In this document: piece after piece, positions 33,985 to 42,427 of the stretch
How positions within the stretch are numbered: position 1 is the first letter of the stretch
Layout of the letters: every line of letters begins with the position of its first letter
DNA from: Methanomassiliicoccales archaeon
GTDB lineage: Archaea; Thermoplasmatota; Thermoplasmata; Methanomassiliicoccales; UBA472
Length of the DNA: 64,000 nt
Assembly: GCA_013415865.1 (NCBI GenBank)
Contig: CP058896.1
Location: 1,469,957 to 1,533,956 of the forward strand
Direction: 5' to 3'
Position numbers and translations under genes: made by a program
Notes under the pieces: model-generated
Database searches by the model: none
Told to the model about the DNA's origin: nothing
What the model saw: only the letters and a program-made list of their open reading frames with translations

Positions 33985-34320
33985 ATGTCATCATGTAAGC
34001 CGATATTCGAGGAGCTTGTCGCTCAGTTCGACAACAAGGTCGCCAAGGATGCGAACCTACAGAAGGAGCTCGAGTGCCTCACAAAGAAGGTGAACATCGA
34101 TCTGGGCACAGAGAAATATTCTTTTATCCTTGATAATAAAAAGGTGACGAACTTCAGCGAATGCCTCCTTCCCTGCGCAGATATCGTCGTCATTTCAGAC
34201 CCTCAGACGATCAAAGACCTATATAGTGGTAAAATGAAGATGATGAAGGCCTGGGCCTTGAAGAAGATATGTGTCAAGGGGTCTCTGGAGGATGTTCTGA
34301 GGCTCAGAAAATTCTTTTAG
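33985..34320 (+). CDS. SCP2-like sterol-carrier-fold protein
   Basis: A 111-residue protein with the SCP2 fold pattern: IDLGTEKYSFILDNKKVT, then ADIVVISDPQTIKDLYSGKMKMMKAWALKKICVKGS. The motif before the end (lipid-pocket helix) is typical. It binds a hydrophobic ligand; archaeal ligands are unknown. It is eight bases downstream of rnhB and probably co-transcribed. The stop is TAG. Confidence 0.7.
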   Translation: MSSCKPIFEELVAQFDNKVAKDANLQKELECLTKKVNIDLGTEKYSFILDNKKVTNFSECLLPCADIVVISDPQTIKDLYSGKMKMMKAWALKKICVKGSLEDVLRLRKFF

Positions 34321-34426
34321 GTCTTCGATTTGGCCAGACCATCGACATCTGGCCGACCTCATGATCATCGATCTGACCCCTGCTGTTCAGAGTTCTCTAA
34401 TACTCATCTAAACGAGCATAAGGGTC

Positions 34427-34657
34427 TTGCAGTCCCAGGTCATCAACAGATCGATGGCCGGGCCGACCTTGCTGACCGATAAGGTGCATGAAACCTTCAA
34501 GGTCATCAGCAGATCGACCAAGGACCGTATCGATCAGAAGGCCTACGAACGAACTTGGAAGTATGAGGGACGGACGATATGGTGTCGGATAAGAGCAAAT
34601 GACGGTTCCAAGCCGGGACATATTTTTTTTAAACCAACGTGGTGTCCTGCCCCCTGA
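34427..34657 (+). CDS. Possible small basic protein, unrecognised
   Basis: A 76-codon frame from a TTG with an AAGGG site just upstream. Its third codon positions are G/C-rich like the neighbours, and the product is basic (GPTLLTDKVHETFKVISRS, then KYEGRTIWCRIRAND) with two cysteines. It contains a repeated VI(N/S)RS element encoded by an 18-bp repeat 63 bp apart. No family is recognised; it may be a genuine gene or a remnant. Confidence 0.3.
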   Translation: MQSQVINRSMAGPTLLTDKVHETFKVISRSTKDRIDQKAYERTWKYEGRTIWCRIRANDGSKPGHIFFKPTWCPAP

Positions 34658-34763
34658 TATGCGCTTCAACACTACTCAGAGGACCGAAATATACAATGTC
34701 AACCCTCGCTGGTATGGAAGGAGGTAGGTCTGAATGACCCTCCAATTCCTGACTGTCCAAGAA

Positions 34764-34770
34764 TATAAAT
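34764..34770 (+). promoter_or_regulatory. TATA box of tRNA-Met
   Basis: TATAAAT, within GAATATAAATAAC, lies about 31-37 bp upstream of the mature tRNA start, a good archaeal TATA element. Confidence 0.5.
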
Positions 34771-34800
34771 AACAAATCCCCATTAGCATATTTTCATCAT

Positions 34801-34878
34801 AGCGGGGTAGGGTAGCCAGGACATCCCGTCGGGCTCATAACCCGGAGACCGGTCGTTCAAATCGACCCCCCGCTACCA
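34801..34878 (+). tRNA. Initiator tRNA-Met (CAT), CCA encoded
   Basis: Acceptor AGCGGGG pairs with CCCCGCT, so the first pair is A-U, an archaeal initiator mark. The anticodon stem CGGG/CCCG encloses CTCATAA with anticodon CAT and three G-C pairs next to the loop. The T-loop GTTCAAATC is present, followed by discriminator A and CCA (34876-34878). No intron. Confidence 0.95.
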
Positions 34879-34946
34879 TCATATATTTTATCATCGCCTC
34901 CCATATCGAGGACCAGGGCCAGCTGTTCCATCTAAAAGGTGTTGCA

Positions 34947-36506
34947 TTGCGCGTAGATGTTCTGATCATAGGCGGGGGGGCCACGGGCGTAGGGATTGCC
35001 AGGGACCTGTCCATGAGGGGGGTCGATGTCCTCCTTCTCGAGAAAAGCGATTTCGGTTCTGGTAGTTCAGGGGGGAACCATGGCCTTCTCCATAGCGGGG
35101 CAAGATATGTCATCAACGACCCCATTTCCGCAAAGGAATGTGCGGCGGAATCCAAGATATTGAAAAAGGTGGCATGGAACTGCATCGATGACACCGGCGG
35201 GCTCTTTGTCGGCCTGAAGGGGGACGATCCTGAGCACGGGTCAAGGTTTGAGGGCTCATGTAGGTCTTTAAGGATCAATGTTCATCACGTCGGCAAGGAT
35301 GAGATATGGGAGCTCGAGCCCAACATCTCAAAAGATGCTGAGGAGGGCTATCTGGTCGAGGATGCGGCGATAGACCCTTTTCGATTGGTCCTCACGAATG
35401 TCGATGATGCTCGTAGAAACGGCGCGACGCTCAGGAACCATTGCGAGGTCATTGACGTCGAGACGACAGGGGAAGAGGTGAGGGCGGTCAGATTCCGCGA
35501 TATGAGGAATGGGGATGTTGATGAGGTCTATCCTGAGATAGTGGTCAACGCGGCGGGCCCTCAGGCGGCGGCCGTCGCTAAAATGGCAGGCATCAACCTA
35601 GGTCTTACAAGGGATTTCGGGACATTGCTGGTGTATAACGGGAGGACCGTGCGCAGGGTGATAAACCGATTAAGACCCCCCTCGGACGGGGACATCATCG
35701 TCCCGAGCCATACCTCCATGGTGGCAGGTACCACATCGAGGAGGCTCAGGCCTTCTGAGAACGGTTGTCCGACCAGGGCCGATGTCGAGAAGATATCGAA
35801 GGAAGCATCAGCTCTGGTACCATCACTCGAAACCATGAGGGTCATCAGGGCATATGGGTCGTCCAGGCCTCTGATATCCTCTGAGGGGGGCAGAACGGCA
35901 TCAAGGGGGTATAAGGTCATAGACCATGCCACGGATGGTGTGGAAGGCATGATCAGCATTATAGGGGGAAAGCTGACCACTTACAGGCTCATGGCCGAAT
36001 CGGTCTCTGACCTGGTATGCCGAAAGCTTGGCGTCAGGGCGGATTGTAGGACGGCGACAGAGGTCATGGTGGAGAAAAGGGTCGGCTTGAACTTTCCTTC
36101 CACGAAGGCGGTCAAAGATAGCATCTCAAGGAGATATGGTAATGCACAGAACGCTCACCTCTGGATAGAAAGCAATGGCACAGGTATGGACCTGGCGTGC
36201 AGCTGTGAGGGTGTCCTGCAGACCGAGCTTGAACGTTTTTCGGCCTCAGGCGACATCTTGAACCTGACAGACCTGATGAGAAGGACAAGGGCGGGGATGG
36301 GCTATTGCCAAGGCACAGGATGCATGTGGCGGATGGTGGCGGCCTTATCCAAAGGAGACGATGTCCAAGAACTGGTCGAGGATTTCATAAGGGAAAGGAG
36401 AGCTGCCATGGAAAGCGTGCTTGAAGGTGACCAGTTGCGTCAAGAGATCTTCAGGTCGCACATTCTATGGAACTATCTCAGCGAGAAGGATGAGAGGGAG
36501 ACATGA
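34947..36506 (+). CDS. glpA: Anaerobic glycerol-3-phosphate dehydrogenase subunit A
   Basis: A 519-residue FAD enzyme that oxidises glycerol-3-phosphate to dihydroxyacetone phosphate. It has the FAD motif VLIIGGGATGVGIARDL, the DAO-fold GSSGGNHGLLHSGARY and GGKLTTYR, and a C-terminal bfd-like [2Fe-2S] domain with cysteines in CSCEGV and GYCQGTGCMWR. The start is TTG at 34947 with AGGTG five bases upstream. First of glpABC, overlapping glpB by four bases. The enzyme passes electrons through GlpC to membrane quinone-type carriers. Confidence 0.93.
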   Translation: MRVDVLIIGGGATGVGIARDLSMRGVDVLLLEKSDFGSGSSGGNHGLLHSGARYVINDPISAKECAAESKILKKVAWNCIDDTGGLFVGLKGDDPEHGSRFEGSCRSLRINVHHVGKDEIWELEPNISKDAEEGYLVEDAAIDPFRLVLTNVDDARRNGATLRNHCEVIDVETTGEEVRAVRFRDMRNGDVDEVYPEIVVNAAGPQAAAVAKMAGINLGLTRDFGTLLVYNGRTVRRVINRLRPPSDGDIIVPSHTSMVAGTTSRRLRPSENGCPTRADVEKISKEASALVPSLETMRVIRAYGSSRPLISSEGGRTASRGYKVIDHATDGVEGMISIIGGKLTTYRLMAESVSDLVCRKLGVRADCRTATEVMVEKRVGLNFPSTKAVKDSISRRYGNAQNAHLWIESNGTGMDLACSCEGVLQTELERFSASGDILNLTDLMRRTRAGMGYCQGTGCMWRMVAALSKGDDVQELVEDFIRERRAAMESVLEGDQLRQEIFRSHILWNYLSEKDERET

Positions 36507-37630
36507 TGAGAACGTCTCTCCCCCTCAATGTGGAAGTGGCGGTCATTGGCAACGGTGCCGCTGGACAGGCATGTGCGTGGAACCTTGCGAAGAAAGGGAT
36601 GGATGTAGCGGTCATAGGTAGAGGGACCTCGGCCACGGAGATGTCAACCGGATGTGCGCTCTTCGGCGGAAATCTTAAGATGGGCAGCTTCCCTGAGTGG
36701 AGCCAGGCCTGTGATAGGGTCGAAGAGCTGGTGCTGGGGGAACTGCCATCGGTAGGGCTCGAGATGGAAGGTAGGGCCAGGAAGGAAAGCCTACTTATTA
36801 CCGCTGAAGGTACCTTGATAAGAGAACACCTGGTCCAAAAGATCATATTCAATGGGAGAGCTGAAGCGATAGGTCGCCTCAAGGTCGGTGTTATCGGGCC
36901 CTCCACAGGGGGTCCCTTTGACATACGGTTGCTCACCAAGGCCCTATCGTCAAAAGGGATCTGCATACAGAAAATGGAGGTCTCCCCAAAAAAGCTGACA
37001 CAGGACCCTTTGACGGCCCTCTCCGAGGCGGCCTCAGGTCTGAGCGCTGATGTGGTCTTCATCCCTCCGTTCCTCAAGTTGCACGAGATTGCTGAAGGGA
37101 CCGTCAAGATGGAAAAGAGCACTGGTAGAAAATTCGCTGAGCCGGTCATCCCGCTCGGGGAGGCGGGAAAAAGGTTTTCAGACGCTCTTGGTCGTGTAGC
37201 GTCCAATAATGGCGTTAGGCAGCTATCGCATACATATGTGGACCGGATCGATCCAAACGGAAAGGACATCTGCCTCCGTTTATCATCGGGGCATACCGTG
37301 AGGAATTTGTATTGCAAGGCCGCGGTCATCTGCGGTGGTGGCATAGTTGGAGGCGGGCTTGGGGTGACCGGAAGGGACGTCATCGACCCTTTGGGCCTCA
37401 TGGACATATATACCCCTGAAGGGGCAACGGGCGTGATCGAGAGGGCACTTGCCTCTGGCATCAGGACAGGTCAAGACCTTGCCGTCCATGTCAAGGGCGT
37501 CAAGATGAAGAACATGTTCGCCGCAGGCGCCTGCCTCCCTGGATGCAACGTAGTCATGGGAGCAGGGATCGGTACGGCGATGGCCTTAGGGGTCATCGCC
37601 TCCGAAAAGGCCGTGGAGGCGATAAGATGA
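36503..37630 (+). CDS. glpB: Anaerobic glycerol-3-phosphate dehydrogenase subunit B
   Basis: A 375-residue GlpB with an N-terminal FAD-binding Rossmann motif (VAVIGNGAAGQACAWNLAKKG), the STGCALFGGNL loop, and the C-terminal FAD contact GAGIGTAMALG. GlpB joins the catalytic GlpA to the membrane-facing GlpC. It overlaps both neighbours by four bases. Confidence 0.9.
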   Translation: MMRTSLPLNVEVAVIGNGAAGQACAWNLAKKGMDVAVIGRGTSATEMSTGCALFGGNLKMGSFPEWSQACDRVEELVLGELPSVGLEMEGRARKESLLITAEGTLIREHLVQKIIFNGRAEAIGRLKVGVIGPSTGGPFDIRLLTKALSSKGICIQKMEVSPKKLTQDPLTALSEAASGLSADVVFIPPFLKLHEIAEGTVKMEKSTGRKFAEPVIPLGEAGKRFSDALGRVASNNGVRQLSHTYVDRIDPNGKDICLRLSSGHTVRNLYCKAAVICGGGIVGGGLGVTGRDVIDPLGLMDIYTPEGATGVIERALASGIRTGQDLAVHVKGVKMKNMFAAGACLPGCNVVMGAGIGTAMALGVIASEKAVEAIR

Positions 37631-38655
37631 GGGAGCTTGACCATTGTATCAAATGTAATAGCTGCATGAGAGCATGTCCAGTGGTCAGGAACGTAGGAGA
37701 AGGCGTTTTTCCAGGCCCAAGGTCTTTGGCAGTAGATGAAGCGAGACATGCCGCGACATCCTCATCAGAGGAGCTCTTGAAATGTTCGATGTGCCTCAGC
37801 TGCCGTGATGCATGCCCATCAATGATAGACCTTCCAAGGGCCATCTTAACATTGAGAGGATCCAACAAGGGCGAGCCCCTTCCTGGACATGCAAGGATGC
37901 TGGCCAACATAGATGCTTATGGATACTCAGTACGGCCAGATGCTAAAAATATTGTTTCATACCACAAGGGCAGTGAAAATGGCACATGCCTTTTCCCGGG
38001 CTGCATCGCCACTTGGCGGTTACCGGATATGGCCACATCGGCGATAGGGCTTCTCGGATGGTTCGGCAATGACATCTCCGTCCCAGAAGGGCTTTGCTGT
38101 TGTGGTTCCCCACTTGAAAAGATCGGTGACCGCGAGAGGCTCAAGAAGCTCCTTGAGAGGAACAAGGCAGTTCTCGAAGTCTATGAGAGCATAGTGACGA
38201 TCTGTCCCGGCTGCACGGGACAGCTGAATGAGAAGTATGGCATCGAATCGCTACATATCGTGGAGTATATCTATGAAGTGGTGGGTCTGGACAAATTAAA
38301 GGGATCGATGGATGGAAAAGGGATGACAGTGGTGGTGCACATGCCATGTCATCTTGCGAGAGGTGTCGGGCGTCATGCGGAGGAATATCTTTATCAGATA
38401 TTGTCCTCTGTTCCAAACCTCAGGATGACCGAGGACCCTTATGGCGACGAATGCTGTGGCGCCGGGGGCGGACTTCTCTCTGGGTTCCCTGAGATAGCTT
38501 CTACCTTGGCACTGAGAAGATCGGAGAAACTTGCAAGGAGCAAGGCCGATCTGGCCGTGACCGCATGTCCATTCTGTGTTCTTACCTTAGATGGAGCAGG
38601 CCGTATGAGGACCTTGGACCTGACTATTTTATTGAATAGCCTTATACATCGTTGA
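37627..38655 (+). CDS. glpC: Anaerobic glycerol-3-phosphate dehydrogenase subunit C
   Basis: A 342-residue electron-transfer subunit. Two [4Fe-4S] motifs are near the N terminus (CIKCNSCMRACP, CSMCLSCRDACP), followed by two cysteine-rich CCG domains (GLCCCGSPL and DECCGAGGGL). It passes electrons to a membrane carrier. The start at 37627 overlaps the glpB stop (ATGA); the longer frame upstream is inside glpB and ignored. It completes glpABC, a unit more typical of bacteria and haloarchaea. Confidence 0.92.
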   Translation: MRELDHCIKCNSCMRACPVVRNVGEGVFPGPRSLAVDEARHAATSSSEELLKCSMCLSCRDACPSMIDLPRAILTLRGSNKGEPLPGHARMLANIDAYGYSVRPDAKNIVSYHKGSENGTCLFPGCIATWRLPDMATSAIGLLGWFGNDISVPEGLCCCGSPLEKIGDRERLKKLLERNKAVLEVYESIVTICPGCTGQLNEKYGIESLHIVEYIYEVVGLDKLKGSMDGKGMTVVVHMPCHLARGVGRHAEEYLYQILSSVPNLRMTEDPYGDECCGAGGGLLSGFPEIASTLALRRSEKLARSKADLAVTACPFCVLTLDGAGRMRTLDLTILLNSLIHR

Positions 38656-38701
38656 AAGTTTACGACAGGATAAAATACCATGAGCATGTCTTTCGGGACG
38701 A

Positions 38702-38914
38702 ATGACCTCGAAGCCCCTATGTTTTTCATGTCTCCACAGGGAGAACCGTCCTGAGCTAGGAGTGAATGACCAGCTGATATATTGCAGGAAGAAGGACCTT
38801 GTTGTCAGACCGAAAATCGAATGCAATCTTTATTCTAGGGCAACTCAACAATCGATAAAGGAGCTCCATAAGGCCATTTATGGCGTGATCGAGGACGAGG
38901 GAGAAGAGATCTGA
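38702..38914 (+). CDS. Small Cys-containing protein
   Basis: A 70-residue protein, probably real because composition matches its neighbours and it ends two bases before the convergent ATPase gene. Cysteines at 7, 10, 28 and 41 (CFSC then single C) could bind one metal ion. The C-terminal half is helical and ends acidic. No family is recognised. Confidence 0.5.
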   Translation: MTSKPLCFSCLHRENRPELGVNDQLIYCRKKDLVVRPKIECNLYSRATQQSIKELHKAIYGVIEDEGEEI

Positions 38915-38915
38915 G

Positions 38916-39602
38916 CTAATGCTCCCACCTTAATTGGCTGCACTCCATCCCTGCGGCCCAATGTATCTCGAATGGTACCCATTGGTTCATTGAAGGCATG
39001 CCCCGCATATGTCTTATCCTCATCATCCTGTTCAGGTCATAATCGAACTTCAGCTCTATGACACCATCAACGAGCGCCATCAGGTGGTTGGTCGTTCTTT
39101 CATCATGTACGCCGTCATGAAGGGAGTAGATCACGGTCCCGAACTCGTCCCTTATCCGAGATGAGGATATCTGGAAGAACTTGAGGACAACATTTGCCTG
39201 ATTATAGAGGAACAAGGTCGAGATGGCATAGATGAAGACCCTTACGGGCCGGCCATGCTCTTTGGCTATCGCCGCGATATTGAACATTATTCCCTCGATA
39301 TCGCTGACCTGTTTAACCTTCCTTTTATCAAAATCAGTTGTGGCATCGGCGGTACCTAAAAGGCAGGAGTGATAGTCGATGATGAATAGATTCTTACCTA
39401 ACGCCACATCTGTATCGATCCCAAAGACCTTCATCACTCCTAGAACATCGGACGGCAGAGCATCCAAAGAGACGAATATCACCCTTTCATCGTCCTCCAG
39501 ATATTCCTTGACCAAACCTATGTTGAACTCGAGGAGGCCGATCCCTGGAGCCCCCATCAAAAGGACCGACGCCTTATCTGGAATGAAGTTACGGACCATC
39601 AT
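38916..39602 (-). CDS. RecA/KaiC-superfamily protein with decayed P-loop
   Basis: A 228-residue KaiC/RAD55-like protein. The Walker A position reads MGAPGIGLLEF: the glycines stay but the lysine and Thr/Ser are gone. The core strands (VIFVSLDALP, RVFIYAISTL in the Walker B region, IELKFDYD) follow the KaiC pattern. It probably cannot hydrolyse ATP alone and may pair with the ATPase encoded seven bases upstream. The stop is TAG. Confidence 0.7.
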   Translation of the reverse strand: MMVRNFIPDKASVLLMGAPGIGLLEFNIGLVKEYLEDDERVIFVSLDALPSDVLGVMKVFGIDTDVALGKNLFIIDYHSCLLGTADATTDFDKRKVKQVSDIEGIMFNIAAIAKEHGRPVRVFIYAISTLFLYNQANVVLKFFQISSSRIRDEFGTVIYSLHDGVHDERTTNHLMALVDGVIELKFDYDLNRMMRIRHMRGMPSMNQWVPFEIHWAAGMECSQLRWEH

Positions 39603-39608
39603 GTCTCT

Positions 39609-41069
39609 TCACACCACCTGGGTCAGGACAACCTTGGTCTTATGGCCATCAGATTGGAATGTGACCGCATTGCATTCAGTGAACGGCCTAATGCCATACA
39701 TGATGGTGGTCCCACCGATCTTATCTAGTTTCACATGAACATAGGCCATGTCCGCCAAACGATCCTTCGAAACGGTTGAAGATGATGCCACGCATAGACA
39801 GACCCCGTTGTTCTTCTTCATAGCACCCAGATGGTCCATGATCTGGTCTACGACCTTCTCACCGTATATGGACTCCAGCGTATCGAACCCCAGCACCGAC
39901 AAGTACGGTTGCTCCCCATTGCTGAGCATATAGGACACACTCCTCCATTTAAGATCGGTCCCGGCGTTCGTACCCTCGACAGGCATGATATATGGGGCTG
40001 AGATCTCCACCTGAGAGGCGACCTCGGGAATTCTGACCTGTCTGTCGAAGATCTCTTTGGGGACAAGTTCCAACATCTGTGACCTGATCGACTCGGCACT
40101 GGACCTTCTCGAAGGGAACCAAAGGACACCTCTCCCAAGGGAGACAAAGTTGGCAACGAAGGACCTCTCCAATTGCTCGGCCACTCGGAGAGGTACATTG
40201 TGCCCGATCTCGATCAATATGATCGACCCCCTCTCGATGCCACCTCCGACCATCCGGTCTACATCGGCCATCCCAGTTGACATTTTCCCATCGGAGTCCT
40301 TGATCGGGGACCAGGGGCCGATAATGTTCGCCCTCTCCGTCATCTTTTCATCAAAGGTCAACATCTGGCCCCCCTTCAAGGTAAAGAGGTAACGAGGTCT
40401 CAGTATCTCACAGCCCCTGAGCTTCACGAGCTCGATCTCTCTGACCCTTCTTTTATCAAGTTCGGAAGCGCTTATGACGACCACACCATCTCCAAGATAG
40501 TCCAATAGTTGCTCAGGGCTCTCGAGGACGTAAAGGACGTTCTGACCATATCCTTCCACCAGATCCTTTTGCAGAGAGGCGATGAGCATTGCCTGGTCGA
40601 GCCCATATTTTTCAGCCATAGCGTCCACGCTGTCGATCACAAAGAGCATCCTTTTGATGCGGTCCGCCTCGACCAGCTGATATATGCATTCCAGGTCCGT
40701 CAATTGCCTGCCTATCGAGATGGACATCTCTTTGGTCTGGCCGGTCTGATAGTCAATATTGATGCCCTTTAGTTTGGCCAACCCAGACCTTTTCTTACCG
40801 CTCATCACATGTTCATCCCTTCTCACTGGGTCATAGATCAACCGTTCCTTTAACCAAGGGAACTGGGTCAACAAGGATCGGTCAGAGACCCTGGTGGACA
40901 GATAATAACCGACCGTCTCCCTGGAGAGGTCCTCTATGACCTGGAGCGCAAAGGTCGTCTTGCCAGTGCCAGCACCTCCCCTTACTATCAGAGAATGACC
41001 GCCAGGTGCATTGAAGAACCTGAATATCTCTGAGGGGATCCTCAAGCCAAGCGACGGTTCAACGGTCAA
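39609..41069 (-). CDS. Double KaiC-like ATPase (GvpD-type P-loop)
   Basis: A 486-residue protein with two RecA/KaiC-like halves. The first has an intact Walker A (GGAGTGKTTF, residues 31-40) and Walker B region MLFVIDSVDAM. The second starts near GMADVDRMVGGGIERGSII and its P-loop is decayed (IEIGHNVPLRV). It resembles proteins often labelled GvpD-like, but no gas vesicle genes are present. The start is TTG at 41069; no good ATG is near. It is followed by a smaller relative with a decayed P-loop, suggesting a hetero-complex that signals or remodels. Confidence 0.75.
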   Translation of the reverse strand: MTVEPSLGLRIPSEIFRFFNAPGGHSLIVRGGAGTGKTTFALQVIEDLSRETVGYYLSTRVSDRSLLTQFPWLKERLIYDPVRRDEHVMSGKKRSGLAKLKGINIDYQTGQTKEMSISIGRQLTDLECIYQLVEADRIKRMLFVIDSVDAMAEKYGLDQAMLIASLQKDLVEGYGQNVLYVLESPEQLLDYLGDGVVVISASELDKRRVREIELVKLRGCEILRPRYLFTLKGGQMLTFDEKMTERANIIGPWSPIKDSDGKMSTGMADVDRMVGGGIERGSIILIEIGHNVPLRVAEQLERSFVANFVSLGRGVLWFPSRRSSAESIRSQMLELVPKEIFDRQVRIPEVASQVEISAPYIMPVEGTNAGTDLKWRSVSYMLSNGEQPYLSVLGFDTLESIYGEKVVDQIMDHLGAMKKNNGVCLCVASSSTVSKDRLADMAYVHVKLDKIGGTTIMYGIRPFTECNAVTFQSDGHKTKVVLTQVV

Positions 41070-41235
41070 AACGGCACACCCTTAAATCACATACTTATGC
41101 AGACTATTAACAATCTTTTCATTTGCTTATCATTTTTTATAGCAGCTTAAGGACGTTGCTATGGAATCAAGGATGAGGGCCATGATGAAACCTTTAAATC
41201 AGCATTATTGAATCAAGCAAAGAGAGGTCGATCTA

Positions 41236-42426
41236 GTGCAGGCGGTCGTTCTGGCAGCAGGGGAAGGAACAAGGTTGAGACCGTTCACTCTAGCACGGCC
41301 AAAGGTGATGATACCGATCGGGAACAAGCCCATACTTGAATTTGTCGTCGAGGCATTGGTGGCGAACGGCATCAAGGACATCGTGATGGTTGTCGGATAC
41401 AAGAAGGAAAGGATCATGTCGTTCTTCGGTGACGGCTCCAGGTTCGGTGCGCAGATCACCTATATAATTCAGGACAAGCAGCTGGGAACGGCCCACGCGA
41501 TGACATATCTGAAAGATAAGATCAAAGGAAGGTTCCTGGTGCTGCCGGGGGACAACATCATAGACAAGGAGATGGTGGCGTCGCTCCTGGCACTGAAGGA
41601 AGGCAATAGCATCCTGGTCACCGAGAGCGACGAGCCCTCTAAGTATGGTGTTGTCAGCATCCAGGACGAAAGGATAAGGTCTTTGGAGGAGAAGCCTATA
41701 GATGGGGCAGGGAACATAATCAGCACCGGGCTCTATAATTTCGAACCATCAATGTTGGGGCTGATCGAGCAGGGCGTAAGGAATGGAAAGTATGGTATAT
41801 CGGATGTGCTAAAGTCGTTATTGGGCCAAGTGGAGATAAAGGCCATCTTTGGAAACGGTCAGTGGGATGATGCCGTCTACCCTTGGGACCTTATCAGGCT
41901 CAATGAGATCGCGCTCGGCGGGAAAGGTCAGGCCGTTCAAGGGATAATCGAGCAAGGTGTAATCCTAAAGGGATCGGTGTCCATCGGTCGTGGAACGAGG
42001 ATAAGGTCAGGCACCTACATCGAAGGGCCGGTGGTGATCGGTGAAGGATGTGATATCGGTCCTATGACGGCAATTTTCCCATCGACAAGCATCGGCGAGG
42101 GCGTCAACATCGGTCCGTTCACGTCATTGGCCAATAGCATAATTATGTCGAATGTGACCATCGGCTCACATGTGCACATTTCACAGAGCATCATCGATGA
42201 TAATGTCAAGATCGGACCGAGCTTCTCGATATCGAGCGGACAGGCCACTGTCAAGGTCGAGGGAAAGTATCACACGGTAAAGAAGATCGGGATAATGGTG
42301 GGCGAGGAGACCGTGATCGGGTCCAGGGTGGTGGCCAGCTCCGGAACGGTCATAGGTTCCTTTTGCTCCATTGGAGACGGGACAACGGTCTCAGGGAACA
42401 TTGAGAACAGGAGCATAGTGATCTGA
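41236..42426 (+). CDS. glmU: Sugar-1-phosphate nucleotidyltransferase with left-handed beta-helix (archaeal GlmU-like)
   Basis: A 396-residue two-domain enzyme. The nucleotidyltransferase domain has LAAGEGTRLRPFT and RPKVMIPIGNKPILE. The C-terminal hexapeptide beta-helix (from about residue 245) has many [IV]G-x4 repeats such as SIGRGTRIRSGTYIEGPVVIGEG. Next to glmS it most likely makes UDP-GlcNAc from GlcN-1-P (acetyl plus uridyl transfer). The start is GTG at 41236 with AGGTCG nearby; a TATA element CTTTAAAT lies about 45 bp upstream. Confidence 0.88.
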   Translation: MQAVVLAAGEGTRLRPFTLARPKVMIPIGNKPILEFVVEALVANGIKDIVMVVGYKKERIMSFFGDGSRFGAQITYIIQDKQLGTAHAMTYLKDKIKGRFLVLPGDNIIDKEMVASLLALKEGNSILVTESDEPSKYGVVSIQDERIRSLEEKPIDGAGNIISTGLYNFEPSMLGLIEQGVRNGKYGISDVLKSLLGQVEIKAIFGNGQWDDAVYPWDLIRLNEIALGGKGQAVQGIIEQGVILKGSVSIGRGTRIRSGTYIEGPVVIGEGCDIGPMTAIFPSTSIGEGVNIGPFTSLANSIIMSNVTIGSHVHISQSIIDDNVKIGPSFSISSGQATVKVEGKYHTVKKIGIMVGEETVIGSRVVASSGTVIGSFCSIGDGTTVSGNIENRSIVI

Positions 42427-42427
42427 G

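Larger units (their letters stand above)
34321..34800. other. 480-base gap before tRNA-Met
   Basis: The stretch holds one coding-like frame (34427-34657, listed separately), an 18-bp imperfect direct repeat inside that frame (34437-34454 and 34500-34517), a T8 run near 34625, and the tRNA promoter. Nothing else is supported. Confidence 0.4.

Noticed and set aside
36478-37461. Long antisense frame (about 327 codons) opposite glpB
   Set aside because: It lies wholly opposite a gene with clear FAD and family motifs; the reverse frame is Ser/Pro-rich with no motif, a usual by-product of G/C-rich third positions.
39609-41069. GvpD-like protein taken as a gas vesicle cluster
   Set aside because: No gvpA, gvpE or other gas vesicle genes are in the window, and the second P-loop is decayed.
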